From Otatea glauca (taxonomy: Eukaryota; Streptophyta; Magnoliopsida; Poales; Poaceae): DNA of 64,000 nucleotides. A program made the translations under genes and the position numbers. The stretch covers positions 8,816,452 to 8,880,451 of the forward strand of contig CM070721.1 in NCBI GenBank assembly GCA_036346275.1, written 5' to 3'. The stretch's first letter is position 1; every line of letters begins with the position of its first letter. The notes beneath the pieces were generated by a model. That model did no database searches. It worked only from the letters and a program-made list of their open reading frames with translations, and was not told the DNA's origin. Positions 11,188 to 22,083 of this stretch are shown piece by piece.

Positions 11188-11419
11188 GTCCCTGGGCCAA
11201 TCCCTCCCTGTCCCTACCGAACACGTTGGACGGCAGCTGGATAAGCGTCCGTACACGTCACCATCCAACGCGTCGTCTCCGTGGCCCCGGCTTCCCGACG
11301 CGTCACACCGAACCGTTTAAATTCCGCGAAGGCGCCCGCGCCAATCGATGCCGAGCTTTATTGAAGATTCCTGCTACAAAAGTTTATCCATGGAAAGACA
11401 GCGCATGTCGCACGACTTA
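11188..11419. other. GC-rich block including a copy of the ERF promoter segment
   Basis: 11296-11358 matches 19351-19421, directly upstream of the ERF gene, over nearly the whole length (CACACCGAACCGTTTAAATT, then CGCGAAGGCGCCCGCG). The ERF-side copy has 7 extra bases (GCCTGCG). No ERF coding sequence follows here. Confidence 0.7.
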
Positions 11420-11829
11420 TGGTGCGTTTGGTTGGGTGAATGAGGAGGAACCTGTACGGGATGGTTCAGGATAGATTTTGATACATGCGTTTGGTTGAGT
11501 GTATGGAACCATCTCGTACGGAACGGAGTGGTACAGATTCTTGGAATATTCTTCAAATATGTTGTACCATCCCGTTCCTCTAAATTGGTTGAACCATACT
11601 GTACCATCCCGTACTACTAGTGATAAAGTTTACCATACTAACCTCATCCATCCAACCAAACATCATCTCGTACCATCCTGTACCATTCCATCCAAGCAAC
11701 CAAACAAACTCATGTATTATTCCATTCAGACAACCAAACACCCTCCCTGTACCATCTCATCTAGGATCATCCCATCCATCCTGTACGATCCCATCTCATT
11801 CAACCTCGTTCACCCAACCAAACGCACCC
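11420..11829. mobile_element. Tourist/PIF-type MITE, 410 bp
   Basis: Termini TGGTGCGTTTGGTTGGGTGA and (reverse complement) GGGTGCGTTTGGTTGGGTGA, flanked by TTA at 11417-11419 and 11830-11832, the 3-bp duplication of PIF/Harbinger elements. The interior repeats CGTACCATCC-type words. Non-coding. Confidence 0.8.
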
Positions 11830-13182
11830 TTATCGGGCAAAAATTGCTCTTTCACAGAATAGATGAAGGATAATCCATTAGAACCATGCATACAAGCATA
11901 GAACAGGGCAAAGCTCAGGTAATTGTTTTGTAATTGTTGTGTATTCACGGTGTATGTGCCAACTTAGCTGTTGGCATATTTGAACGGTTCAAAATAATAA
12001 GATCCTCGATGGTGTTCCTAGCTTGCTGACAAGTTGGAAGGGTGAACCGTAACATCTGAATTTACGTTCAGAGGAGAAAAACTTCTTTCTACGAGAGCCT
12101 GACTTTGTATCTTTCTTTTCTTTTTGCCCATTGGTAAAGACTGTAATCCCTTTGATTTCTACTTCTTATATAGAAAGACATATAGTAGACATACCCTACC
12201 GTTTCGCCTCTGTATGAAGCAACAATTGCAATTGAAGCAAGGACCACATGGATCACCAAATTCCGCCACGGCAGTAAACGAAGGGCAAACAATTCAACTA
12301 CTGGGCCGATCAAAATTTCCTGACGAGAAGATTTTCAGCAAGTTGGCCCCAAATATGACCAAGGGGACACAGCGTTCAGAAGAACACTATTTTCAGTAGT
12401 CAACCTATCTTCAGATTAGATGAAACGTACTTTTTGTAGCAAAAGTGGAAAGTATAGTATAGACACCATGCATACAAGTGTCATAACTAGAGCTAATCAG
12501 ACTAGGTAAAACAGCTGAGAAAAATAGATCAAGCATGGCAAGCAAAAAAATCCTAACTTAGCACAGCTCAAATCTACTTGAACAAGCAGCAGGCGCGCTG
12601 GTGGCGCACGGAAAAAGAAACACGGTGATCTCGAAGAAGCAGAAGGCGTGCGGCTGGGAGTGCCCAGCGGCGGCTGTGCAAGCAAAGGGAGACGTGGGGC
12701 GCGGTTGCTGATTGAAGTAGGAACACTCCAGGCAAAGGGGCTACAGGGAGGTGTCCATGGCGTACGTGCATCAGTAGCGGCACAGTAGCAAAGATTCCCT
12801 CTGTGAAGCTACGTCCTGGACAATAGCGCGCAGTGCACAGCGAAAGAAAACAGGAAGAAGAAAGAGATAACAGAGAAGAAAAATAAGAGAAAAGGAGAGG
12901 AAAAACTGTGAAAAAATTTGAGAGATTATTTGAGGTGTGTGTTTTCATGTAAATGGATCCATATGCGTATTCTTTAAGGAAAATCAGTAAGTATGGATTT
13001 TGATCTATTAATTCATGTTTACATACAATTACTTTCTAGTTTGCATGTTTAATCTAGTTTCTTTTCCATAGTATTAGATCAATTATCCTCGATTGATTTG
13101 TTCAGTTTAGTCATTATTTTATTAATTTCCAGAATTAATAAAAACACAAAAAAAATAAGTTTAGGTGTTAGTTTGCACCAAT
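11830..13182. other. Unassigned sequence
   Basis: I see no gene I can support. 12560-12780 is GC-rich but has no recognisable protein on either strand. At 13160-13190 the phrase TTGCACCAATTCAACCCCTC resembles the junctions seen just before copia gag genes, and leads into the copia remnant at 13183. Confidence 0.4.
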
Positions 13183-13384
13183 TCAACCCCTCTTGGTGCG
13201 CCTCAATCCTACATAGAAGAATGATGGTAATCGTCTAATGCTTGTTTCGCATGAAAAGTAGGAATGTCTAATGCTTGTTTCGCCTGAAAAGTAGGAATCA
13301 CTTAATGCAAAAGAGAAGAAGTTCGGTGAAAATTCCAGCAGTAATCCGATGAGTAGCAGCAGCTCAAAATACAGCAATAACCCC
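13183..13384 (+). pseudogene. Old copia gag remnant, part 1
   Basis: Encodes RLMLVSPEK, then LNAKEKKFGENSSSNP and further Ser-rich residues, typical of the linker before the gag zinc knuckle. A 31-bp stretch (GTCTAATGCTTGTTTCGC...) is duplicated in tandem here. If the young copia element and one copy of its AGGAG duplication are removed, the frame runs straight into the Arg/Gly-rich segment at 18410. This shows that the young element landed inside this older one. Confidence 0.6.
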
Positions 13385-13389
13385 AGGAG

Positions 13390-13755
13390 TGTTAGACTAA
13401 ACTTGTTGAGAAGAGTCCCAGGCCATATGCCAGATTAGGAATAGTATGTCAAGTTGGTAAGTTTGCTTGGTTTAGGTAACAGATTTCGTATTTGTTAAGA
13501 ATTGATTTGGGAAATCCCCAAAACAGTCTTGTAATCTTTTCTATATAAGAGTAATGGAAAAACAGAAAACGCTGCGGTGGTTTTGCAGCACAAAGATCAA
13601 TCTCTGTTGTGGTTGCTGTTTTTTCTGAGTTTTGCTTTCAGGTTACAGCTCTGTGTTTCCTGAACTTATCATCGCAAAAAGTTCAGACTCAGAAACAGAG
13701 AACAGGAACCAAGTTGAAGATCAACAAGCAGACTTTGATTGGTGAATATACAACA
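13390..13755 (+). repeat. 5' LTR of copia element 1
   Basis: TGTTAGACTAAAC...ATACAACA, 366 bp, with TATATAA at 13542-13548. It differs from the 3' LTR by two substitutions and one single-base indel by eye. Confidence 0.95.
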
Positions 13756-13757
13756 AT

Positions 13758-13769
13758 TGGTATCAGAGC
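13758..13769 (+). other. Primer-binding site of copia element 1
   Basis: TGGTATCAGAGC, complementary to the 3' end of initiator tRNA-Met, the usual plant copia primer, two bases after the LTR. Confidence 0.95.
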
Positions 13770-13802
13770 CTCGGCTCAAGATCTGCAAAACTGCGGCTGG
13801 TG

Positions 13803-16800
13803 ATGATGAAGAACAGCGACACGTCTGCAACAGATGCAGAAGCGGCGGTAGCCGGGAGATCGCTGACAAGAAGCGGTACAGTGCCAATCCAATACCCGAT
13901 CCTCACAGATTCAAATTATAGCCTGTGGGCAGTGAAGATGAAGATCATCATGCGCTCTCTCGGTGTATGGGCAGCAATAGAAGGAGCTTTACCTGTTGAA
14001 GAAGAGAAAGATCAGGGAGCTCTGGCTGCAATTTCACAAGCCGTGCCTGATTCTGTAATGTTGGCGATTGCAGAAAAGGAGACGGCAAAAGAGGCTTGGG
14101 AAGCCATCAAAGAGATGCGCGTAGGTGAGGATCGTGTCAAGAAAGCGAGAGGTCTGGCACTCAAAAGGCAGATGGATCGGATGATCATGCAAGACTCTGA
14201 GAGTATTGCAGATTTTTCGCAGAAACTCACTGGCTTAGTGGGTGAGTTACGCGCATTGGGCATGGAGATGAAGGATAGCACTGTGATAGAAAAGTTATTC
14301 AGTGCTGTACCGGATAAATTTCTACCCATTGTCGGCACAATTGAGCAATGGGGGGATTTGTCCAGCATGACATTAACAGAAGCAATTGGCAGACTTCGTG
14401 TGTTTGAAGAAACCATAAAAGGGCGACGACATCACAAGGAAGATGGAGAGCAATTGATGCTCTCACGAAGCCAATGGGAAGCACAAATTGCGAAAGAAAA
14501 GAAGAGCAAAGAAGGTCCCAGCAACAACGCCAGAAGAGGAGGTCGTGGCACTTTTCGGGGGCGTGGCCGTGGTCAAACCAGTGGGCGTGGTGATGATGCA
14601 GAAAGAAGACTATATCGGAAGTTTGATAAAATGAAGATCAAGTGCTTCAACTGTTCGGAGATGGGACATTTCGCCTCTGAATGCACAAAGCCAAAGAAAG
14701 GAAAGGCCTATTATGTTGAGAAAGTCAGAGATGATGAACCAGCATTATTGATGCTAGAAGCAGTTGAACTATCAAAGGAGGAAAAATCAGTAACAGGACT
14801 GGTGATGCTTCACGGGGAAGAAATTCAACCAAATAAGAGGTATGGAGGTGAAGAATCCAAAGATATATGGTATCTAGACACTGGTGCTAGTAACCATATG
14901 ACAGGCAACTTAGATGTATTCACAAATTTGGATACATCAGTAAAAGGGAAGGTGAAGTTCGGAGATGGTTCAGTAGTTGAAATTCATGGGCAAGGCTCCG
15001 TTTTGTTCAAGGGTTCATGTGATGAACACAAGCTACTCACAGGGGTATATTATATCCCACGCTTGCGCAGCAATGTGATCAGCTTGGGACAGCTTGATTC
15101 ATCCGGCTGCAAGATTGTGATTGGAAGTGAGTGGCTGAGGTTATACGACCAGGATGGAAAACTGTTGATAGAAACAAGAAGAACATGGAATCATCTTTAT
15201 ATCCATCATTTGAAGCGCTCAGAGCCAATCTGTCTCATGGCGAAGTATGATCAGAAGGAGTGGCTGTGGCATGCCAGGTATGGTCATATTAATTTTCGGA
15301 CGTTGAAAAGTTTGTCGCAGAAGGATATGGTAGTGGGAATGCCTCACTTAGATCATGTTGAACAACTTTGTGAGGCATGCTTGTTGGGAAAGCAAAGGCG
15401 AAGCCCATTCCCACAGAAATCAATGTACAGAGCAAAGATGCCATTGGAGCTTGTCCATGCTGATCTGTGTGGTCCGATAAATCCATCAACACCGGCAGGA
15501 AATAAATATTTCTTGCTCATGGTAGATGACTATTCACGGTTTATGTGGATAGTGTTGATGAAGACTAAAGATGAAGCTTTGTCTGGTTTCAAGAAGGTCA
15601 AGGCGCTAATTGAAGTTGAAGTTGACAGAAAACTCAAGGCACTTCATACTGATCGCGGAGGTGAATTTGTTTCGCATGAATTTGACGATTTTAGTGCACA
15701 ACAAGGGGTAAGAAGACTTCTTACTGCACCATATTCTCCGCAGCAAAACGGAGTGGCCGAACGCAGGAATCAGACAATTGTAAGTACAGCTCGGTGTATT
15801 TTGAAGAACAAATGCATGCCCGGTTGGTTCTGGGGCGAAGCTGTAGCTACTGCAGTGTATATTCTGAATCGCTCACATACACGCAGTGTGGAGGACAAAA
15901 CACCATACGAGATGTGGTATAAGAGAAAACCGAAGGTTCAGCATCTTCGAGTTTTTGGGTGTATAGCTCATATCAGAGTAACCACACCACATTTAAAGAA
16001 GCTTGAAGACAGAAGCAAGAAAGTGGTGTTCGTCGGCTATGAGCTTGGCTCAAAAGCATATCGCTTTTATAATCCTGATACTGGGAAACTTGTGGTCAGT
16101 CGAGATGTGGTCTTCGATGAAGAAGGGCAGTGGAGCTGGGCTGTAGAAACTGGTAATGTTTCTGGAGATATTGGAAACATATTTGAAATTGAGTTGGATC
16201 AAATTGCTGATGGAAGTTCAGAAACACAGAACCAAGAAGAACCTGCTGATGCTAGAGATTTGTCACATGAAGAACAGGATGAACACACAGGCGAAGCTGT
16301 CGAAGGAAATTCTCCCATAGCTTCTGCTTTCCCAGAAACAGGAACACCAGAGAGTAATCAAGACGGGATCTCATCTCCATCAACACCAAGCTCAGGGACA
16401 GCATCTTCTGAAGGTCCTGTCAGGTACCGATCTTTAGAAGAGATATATAATGAAACCAATGAAGTTGAGTTACAGATGGATGAACAATTGATGTTGTCGT
16501 TGGAAGAGCCAACAAGTGTACTGGAAGCCATGAAGGAAGCTTGTTGGGGAAGGCTATGCAAGAAGAAATGGGTTCCATCCAGAAGAATGATACATGGGAG
16601 TTAATGCAATTGCCTAAAGATCAAAAGGCAATAGGCTTGAAATGGGTTTTTAAAGTAAAGAAAGATTCTGGAGGGAATATAGTGAAACACAAAGCACGTC
16701 TTGTTGCAAAAGGTTATGCGCAAAAGCAAGGTGTAGACTTTGAAGAAGTTTTGCTCCAGTGGCTCGGTTGGAGACAATACGTCTAATCATAGCCTTAGCA

Positions 16801-18032
16801 GCATCTGGAAATTGGGAAGTACATCACATGGATGTTAAATCTGCCTTCCTGAATGGAGAATTGAAGGAGGAAGTGTATGTTTCACAACCACCTGGCTTTA
16901 TTGATGACAAGAGAACTCACTTGGTGTTGAGACTGAAGAAAGCCTTGTATGGGCTTCGGCAAGCTCCCAGAGCATGGAATGCGAAATTGGACAAAAGCCT
17001 TGGGTCATTAGGTTTTGAAAAATGTCCATTTGAGCATGCTGTTTATGTTAAGAATGAAGCCAATGGTGTTTTGTTGGTAGGAGTATATGTGGATGATCTA
17101 ATAATTACTTCATCTTCTCTTGATGCCATTCATGAATTCAAGAGTCAGATGAAAAAATTATTTAGCATGAGTGACCTTGGTTTGTTAAGTTATTACCTGG
17201 GAATAGATGTGAAGCAATCAGCCCAAGGTATTACTTTGTGTCGTGGTGGATATGCAACAAGATCCTTGAACAAGCCGGGATGGAGAACTGCAATCCGTGT
17301 CAGACTCCCATGGAGAATCGGCTAAAACTAAAAAGGCAAAGTGATGATCCAACAGTGGATGTGACAATGTATAGAAGTATCGTGGGGAGTCTGCGGTACT
17401 TAGTAAATACCCGACCGGATATTGCTTTCGCTGTTGGGTATGTGAGTTGATTTATGGAGAAACCAACCACACGACATTATGCTGCTGTGAAGCAAATATT
17501 AAGGTATGTGCAGGGTACCTTAACTTATGGTTGTGTTTACAGAAAGGATAGCAAGAAGGGATGAGGTTAATTGGGTATAGCGACAGTGATCATGCTGGTG
17601 ACACTGATGATCGCAAAAGTACCTCAGGTTCAACATTTTTCTTGGGATCAAATTTGATCACTTGGCAGTCCCAGAAGCAAAAGATTGTGGCATTGTCATC
17701 TTGTGAGGCGGAATATATATCAGCAGCAACTGCAGTTTGTCAAGGGATATGGATTGCCCGGTTGTTGGGAAGTCTTTTGAAGAAGCAAGATAGACAATAA
17801 AGCAGCTATCTCATTGAGCAAGAATCCAGTACACCATGAAAGAAGCAAGCACATAGATACAAGGTATCATTATATTAGAGAATGTGTTGAGAATGAGAAG
17901 GTTGAGATTTCATATGTCAGGACTGATGAGCAGTTAGCTGATATATTGACAAAAGCGTTGGGACGCGTCAGGCATGTTGAATTGCGACAGAAACTGGGGC
18001 TAACCGATGTGAACATTGCACACCAAGTTTAG
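13803..18032 (+). pseudogene. Copia gag-pol polyprotein, frameshifted
   Basis: Starts at ATG 13803. The gag (UBN2-type) region fills residues 30-240. The zinc knuckle CFNCSEMGHFASEC starts near residue 281. The protease motif WYLDTGASNH is near 357. A GAG-pre-integrase region follows (WLWHARYGHINFR), then integrase with HTDRGGEF and YSPQQNGVAERRN. Reverse transcriptase continues in shifted frames (DVKSAFLNGE; catalytic VYVDDLI near 17085), then RNase H (GYSDSDHAGD, near 17565). Single-base losses occur near 16552, 16753, 17258 and 17562; TGA at 17448 is a CGA-to-TGA type change; a further disruption lies near 17795. The protein ends at TAG 18030. Overall order and length fit an otherwise full-length element. 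Confidence 0.9.
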
Positions 18033-18040
18033 GGAGGTGA
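18031..18040 (+). other. Polypurine tract of copia element 1
   Basis: AGGGAGGTGA immediately before the 3' LTR. Confidence 0.85.
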
Positions 18041-18042
18041 TT

Positions 18043-18409
18043 TGTTAGACTAAACTTGTTGAGAAGAGTCCCAGGCCATATGCCAGATTAGGAATAGTAT
18101 GTCAAGTTGGTAAGTTTGCTTGGTTTAGGTAACAGATTTCGTATTTGTTAAGAATTGATTTGGGAAATCCCCAAAACAGTCTTGTAATCTTTTCTATATA
18201 AGAGTAATGGAAAAACAGAAAACGCTGCGGTGGTTTTGCAGCACAAAGATCAATCTCTGTTGTGGTTGCTGTTTTTTCTGAGTTTTGCTTTCAGGTTACA
18301 GCTCTGTGTTTCCCTGAACTTATCATCGCAAAAAGTTCAGACTCAGAAACAGAGAACAGGAACCAAGTTGAAGATCAACAAACAGACTTTGATTGGTGAA
18401 GATACAACA
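18043..18409 (+). repeat. 3' LTR of copia element 1
   Basis: 367 bp, starts TGTTAGAC and ends GATACAACA; followed by the AGGAG duplication. Confidence 0.95.
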
Positions 18410-18998
18410 AGGAGGGGTGCTGGACGTGGCAGGAGCCGTAGGCGAGGTCGTGAAGGACAGGGCTGGGATGCTGAAAAATGACCTTTAATTTGATAAATCC
18501 AAGATCAAATGCTACAATTGTGAACACTTCGGTCAGTTTGCTTCAGAATGCAAACAACCGAAGAAAGAAAAGGCTCAAGAAGGTATGTTGCCTCTAGTGG
18601 ATGTATATGTTGATGATTTAATCATTACAGGAGCTGCAGTTGAGATGATAAATGAGTTTAAGATGCAAATGAAGAAGTATTTCAGCATGAGTGATCTCGG
18701 TCTTTTGAGTTATTATCTCGGAATTGAAGTAAAGCAGTTTAGTGATTGCATCACTTTATGCCAATCAGTCTATGCAGCAAAGATTTTGAAAGTTGCAGGG
18801 ATGGAGGAATGCAACACGTTTGCTACTCCAATGGAAAACTGACTCAAATTATGCAAAGTGTCCTCAGATCCGAAGGGTGATGCAATGAGATATTGCAGTA
18901 TAGTTGGAAGCCTCAGATACTTGGTGAATACAAGATCGGACATAGCATATGCAGTTGGTGTTGTTAGTGGGTATATGGAGTCGCCAACTACTCAACAT
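18410..18998 (+). pseudogene. Old copia remnant, part 2: gag knuckle joined to reverse transcriptase
   Basis: Arg/Gly-rich gag tail, then the knuckle CYNCEHFGQFASEC, in which the usual His of CCHC is Gln. It passes directly into reverse transcriptase (LVDVYVDDLIITG at about 18597), so the protease, integrase and N-terminal RT are deleted. The RT fragment is closely similar to element 1 (SMSDLGLLSYYLGIEVKQ). It continues through GSLRYLVNTRSDIAYAVG and fades after ESPTTQHL near 19000. It is a dead, internally deleted relative of element 1. Confidence 0.75.
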
Positions 18999-19290
18999 CT
19001 TAGTCTGTTCTGGTGGTGGTGATGGCGCCAGGCAAAAGGAAAATTTAGTCTGTTCTGCTTTGTTGTTCTGCACATGTCTTACGGAAATAGATTACTGTTC
19101 ATATTCCGGCAAGACTAATTGCATTTGGTTTTGTCATTAGCCTGAGAAGTATTCTGATTCTGCGCTGCTGCAGTGATACAAGTTCGTTGTCTCCAGACTT
19201 GTTCGCAGGTTTCTAGTGCAGATTTCACAGAAGCATTGGTGATTGACTGATTGTTCAAGTGCGTTCCTGAGTAAGTTCTGACATGGTAAA
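18999..19290. other. Unassigned 5' flank of the ERF locus
   Basis: No gene recognised. The phrase TTAGTCTGTTCTG occurs twice about 45 bp apart (19001 and 19046). Confidence 0.35.
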
Positions 19291-19342
19291 CATGTCATCA
19301 CCGCCGCCGACGTCGACCGAGACTCACGTGCAGCAGTCGCGA
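19291..19342 (+). pseudogene. Truncated duplicate of the ERF gene start
   Basis: ATG at 19291 encodes MSSPPPTSTETHVQQS, aligned without gaps to MSSTTPASPETHLQQS of the intact gene at 19534. After about 16 codons it breaks and passes into the promoter-like block of the intact gene. It is a remnant of a tandem paralogue. Confidence 0.75.
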
Positions 19343-19350
19343 AGGCACAC

Positions 19351-19533
19351 CGACGAGTCACACCGAACCGTTTAAATTCCGCGAAGGCGCCCGCGGCCTG
19401 CGCCAATCGATCCCGAGCTTTCCCAATTTCCCATGCATACAGAAGCACAGCAGCACTCGAGCTACCAACATTCGACGACAACTCGCGCAGCCTTTACCCG
19501 CGCACATTAGCTCGTCATACGCTTGCGGCCAAC
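19351..19533 (+). promoter_or_regulatory. Probable ERF promoter and 5' leader
   Basis: 19351-19421 is duplicated at 11296-11358. It contains a TTTAAAT word at about 19371, a possible TATA substitute about 160 bp before the ATG, and a CCAAT box (GCGCCAATCGAT). No canonical TATA box was found closer in. A G-box core (CACGTG) lies just upstream at about 19326, in the truncated duplicate. Confidence 0.45.
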
Positions 19534-20166
19534 ATGTCATCGACAACGCCGGCGTCGCCCGAGACTCACTTGCAGCAGTCGCCGTCGGGCAGCGCGGCGG
19601 CGGAGAGAAAGTACAAGGGCGTGCGGCTGCGCAAGTGGGGGAAGTGGGTATCAGAGATCCGGCTGCCCAACAGTCGCGAGCGGATATGGCTTGGCTCCTA
19701 CGACACGCCGGAGAAGGCGGCGCGTGCGTTCGACGCGGCGTTCGTCTGTCTCCGCGGCCCCGGAGCCGAGGCGGGGCTCAACTTCCCGGAGTCGCCGCCC
19801 GCCGTCGCCCGCACCAACGACCCGCAGGAGGTGTATGCTGCCGCGGTGTCGTACGCCAACCGAGAGGCTGCACCAGCCGGAGCCGTCACGGCTCCACGGG
19901 AAGAAGCAACCGATGATCCCATGGCTTATGACTACGTGCCAGTGGAAAGCGTGGTGGTGCCCCCGGTGCAGGCGCCCTCGGTCGAGGGCTTCGACTGGTC
20001 CCAGTTGATAGCGAACCCACCGCCGCTCTACTCGCCAACTGGTATAGGGAGTCATGCCTACTTGCAGATGTCGCCGACGGAGGCGGAAGACACCGAGGAG
20101 AACGACAACGGTGCATGCCCTGGTCTTTGGAGTTTTGATTCTGGTGACTGCTACTTCCTACATTAG
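19534..20166 (+). CDS. AP2/ERF-domain transcription factor (DREB/ERF group II-like)
   Basis: An intact, intronless, GC-rich frame of 210 codons starting at ATG 19534. A single AP2/ERF DNA-binding domain spans residues 27-85 (YKGVRLRKWGKWVSEIRLPN through ARAFDAAFVCLRG to LNFP). It has the WLG and RAFDAA signatures, so the family is certain. The WVSEIRLPNSRERIWLGSY pattern is closest to the Arabidopsis ERF016/017/018 type; Val is at AP2 position 14 and Leu, not Glu, at position 19. The C-terminus is acidic (EAEDTEEND) and ends in aromatic residues, a plausible activation region. It would act in the nucleus on GCC- or DRE-type elements, often in stress or wound responses. It is the only intact host-like gene here, with transposons on both sides and a truncated paralogue 240 bp upstream. 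Target genes cannot be inferred. Confidence 0.93.
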   Translation: MSSTTPASPETHLQQSPSGSAAAERKYKGVRLRKWGKWVSEIRLPNSRERIWLGSYDTPEKAARAFDAAFVCLRGPGAEAGLNFPESPPAVARTNDPQEVYAAAVSYANREAAPAGAVTAPREEATDDPMAYDYVPVESVVVPPVQAPSVEGFDWSQLIANPPPLYSPTGIGSHAYLQMSPTEAEDTEENDNGACPGLWSFDSGDCYFLH

Positions 20167-20639
20167 CATCCGATCGACGATAGCAAAACGTAGTAGATAT
20201 TTCTGAACTTCAGCGCATTCCTTGGCAACATGTCAGTTACTCTCATGGCTGGATGTTTTTCTGACCTTTTAGCGCATTTCTTGGCCACATGTCAGTTAGT
20301 CTCATGACGTTCACTACAGTCAACTAGCCAATCTCTGCATGCATGTTCATGTCTGTTCATCATGAGCAGATCGAAATATCCGCTCATCTCCGCCTTTGCA
20401 TGCCAGGTTAAGTGCACATTTTCTGTTTCTCTCTTTTTAGTAAGAGGGAGATGCATGCGCCTAGATTCTAGGCCTCTATCAGATAAAATAGTTCAATTTC
20501 CACATAAAACAAGAGAAAATTCCACATTTTAATAGAGGTGTTTCTATCCTTTTCTTTATAAAAGTTACACAAATAATAAAGCATAAATAAATAATAGATA
20601 GTGATTACTTACTCTTTCGTTTGCCATGTGTTGGCAAAA
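20167..20639. other. 3' flank of the ERF gene
   Basis: Contains an imperfect direct repeat with a 59-bp period (AGCGCATT...CACATGTCAGTTA at 20212 and 20271), probably in the 3' UTR. A possible poly(A) signal AATAAA lies at 20575. No further gene. Confidence 0.5.
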
Positions 20640-20990
20640 ACTGGTTATTGAACGATTTGATACTTACGTCATAGAGGACTGTGGGATGTTATATTTATGA
20701 TATTCTTGTTATTTTATATACTTGTCAAATTACTTTTACATAATTCCGTTTGCAAATCTATTACTCGATATTTACAATTCAAATTTGCTTTTTTTTTATT
20801 GCAAAATAATCGTATTAGCTTTTTTTCTTGATACAAGCCTTCATTTATTATAGGTTTGCAAAAGTCTTATGGAGTATGCAATGTACTCAACCTTGCTATT
20901 ATTGTTATTTTTAGGTGAAGAAACAAAATAACCCCAAGAATCATACTTTGATGCAAGTTACGGGAATATCAACGATAAGTACAGATACAC
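20640..20990 (+). repeat. Fragment of the long Ty3/gypsy LTR (copy D)
   Basis: Matches 46130-46480 of the solo LTR, including TTTGCAAATCTATTACT, ACTCAACCTTGC...TTTTTAGGTGAAGAA and the short acidic coding segment that follows. Both ends are lost. Confidence 0.65.
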
Positions 20991-21191
20991 TCAACTATAT
21001 AGGGGTATGTACAATAAGGTTATCTCAGCTTACTCTTAGTATGTCCACATCAGCTTTCTTCATGTGAAAGAGTGAGAAAAGAGAAGAGAGCTGACTCTTA
21101 TTTAGTAGTAAGTATTGCACAGGAGTATAGTTAGATTAGTTATGAATAAGAAAGAAGAGATAGTTAATACACAACATCTAGAGCTAACTTT
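20991..21191. other. Degraded MITE-like sequence
   Basis: Begins GGGGTATGTACAATAAGG and has purine-rich AAAGAGTGAGAAAAGAGAAG inside, a style seen in grass MITEs. No clear inverted partner, so not assigned. Confidence 0.3.
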
Positions 21192-22083
21192 TGTTGGAAA
21201 AATGCGCAATATTTTTATTCCAGATTTTATATTGAGGCAAATAGAACAAAAGACTAGAGATGCATAAAACAACAGGTAACACATTGTTCTTCACGAATAT
21301 GCGATTTATCACACAAACGACTTACAATCGGGCTTGCTGAAGAAAAGGAAGCAGCAGCGATGTGGAAGTCGCCGAGATGACGCAGAGCGATCCTGCGATG
21401 CGCTTGCCTGAAACCTTATTGCCGCTTCGTGCAGATTAACTCTGCGACAAAGGCTCGGAGATACCGCTCACCCTCCTTCACGGTGCACGTCGAGGAGGAA
21501 GGCCGACGAGGTTCAACAGCTCAACACAACAATACATCAATTCAGAGATGAGAAGGAATAATGAAGGAGGAATTCAGTGTCTGTCCTGGACGTCTCCAGG
21601 AGTTTATATACATGCACACCAGTAACTGACCATATTATATCAGTTAAATGTGGTAGTTACTAGTAACTGACTGCATAATGTCAATTAACCCACTAGTAAC
21701 TGACTGCATAATGTCAATTAACTCACTAGTAACTGACTGCATAATGACATCGAATTAAAACAGATGTTTAAATCACATTTAAACAGATTTGATGGATAGA
21801 TAATTACAAGGTTCAGAAAACAAAAGGTGATTTCAAAGTACCAGGAGATACACTACGACGACTTTCACCTTTTAAGTTGTCTTTCCTCTACTTGACTAGA
21901 CAATATGATACTAAACCATGCATACTTTGAAATTAAAGGAAATGGGCCACCCAATGGACCAATTTCTAATAATTTTAGAAATAGTTATTATATAAACTGA
22001 TTTTAATGGTTACTCTAATGATATAAATAAAAAATAGAGGAAGCCTCTGACTTTGTTCTTGTTCGCAACGAACAAGTTGTACA
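21192..22083 (-). repeat. Probable copia-type LTR on the minus strand
   Basis: On the minus strand: TATATAAACTCC (21603-21614), a leader-like stretch, then a T-rich end ...GCATTTTTCCAACA at 21192. This is the layout of the LTR in copia element 2 (which also ends TTTCCAACA). The upstream part holds three 33-bp repeats (CTAGTAACTGACTGCATAAT) at about 21660-21748. The start of the LTR is unclear because element 2 is inserted at 22084. Confidence 0.4.

Larger units (their letters stand above)
13390..18409 (+). mobile_element. Complete young Ty1/copia retrotransposon (element 1)
   Basis: 5,020 bp bounded by near-identical LTRs and by a perfect 5-bp target duplication AGGAG (13385-13389 and 18410-18414). 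It has a primer-binding site, gag-pol in copia order (integrase before reverse transcriptase), a polypurine tract and a 3' LTR. The two LTRs differ at about 0.5% of sites by substitution, which at commonly used grass rates means a few hundred thousand years or less. Inserted into an older copia gag. Gag-pol is broken by several single-base shifts. Confidence 0.95.

Noticed and set aside
11499..11873. Plus-strand 124-codon frame
   Set aside because: It lies within the Tourist MITE and reads its repeated CGTACCATCC words.
19523..20116. Several 70-160-codon frames overlapping the ERF gene on both strands
   Set aside because: They are shadows of the GC-rich ERF coding sequence; only the 19534 frame contains a conserved domain.
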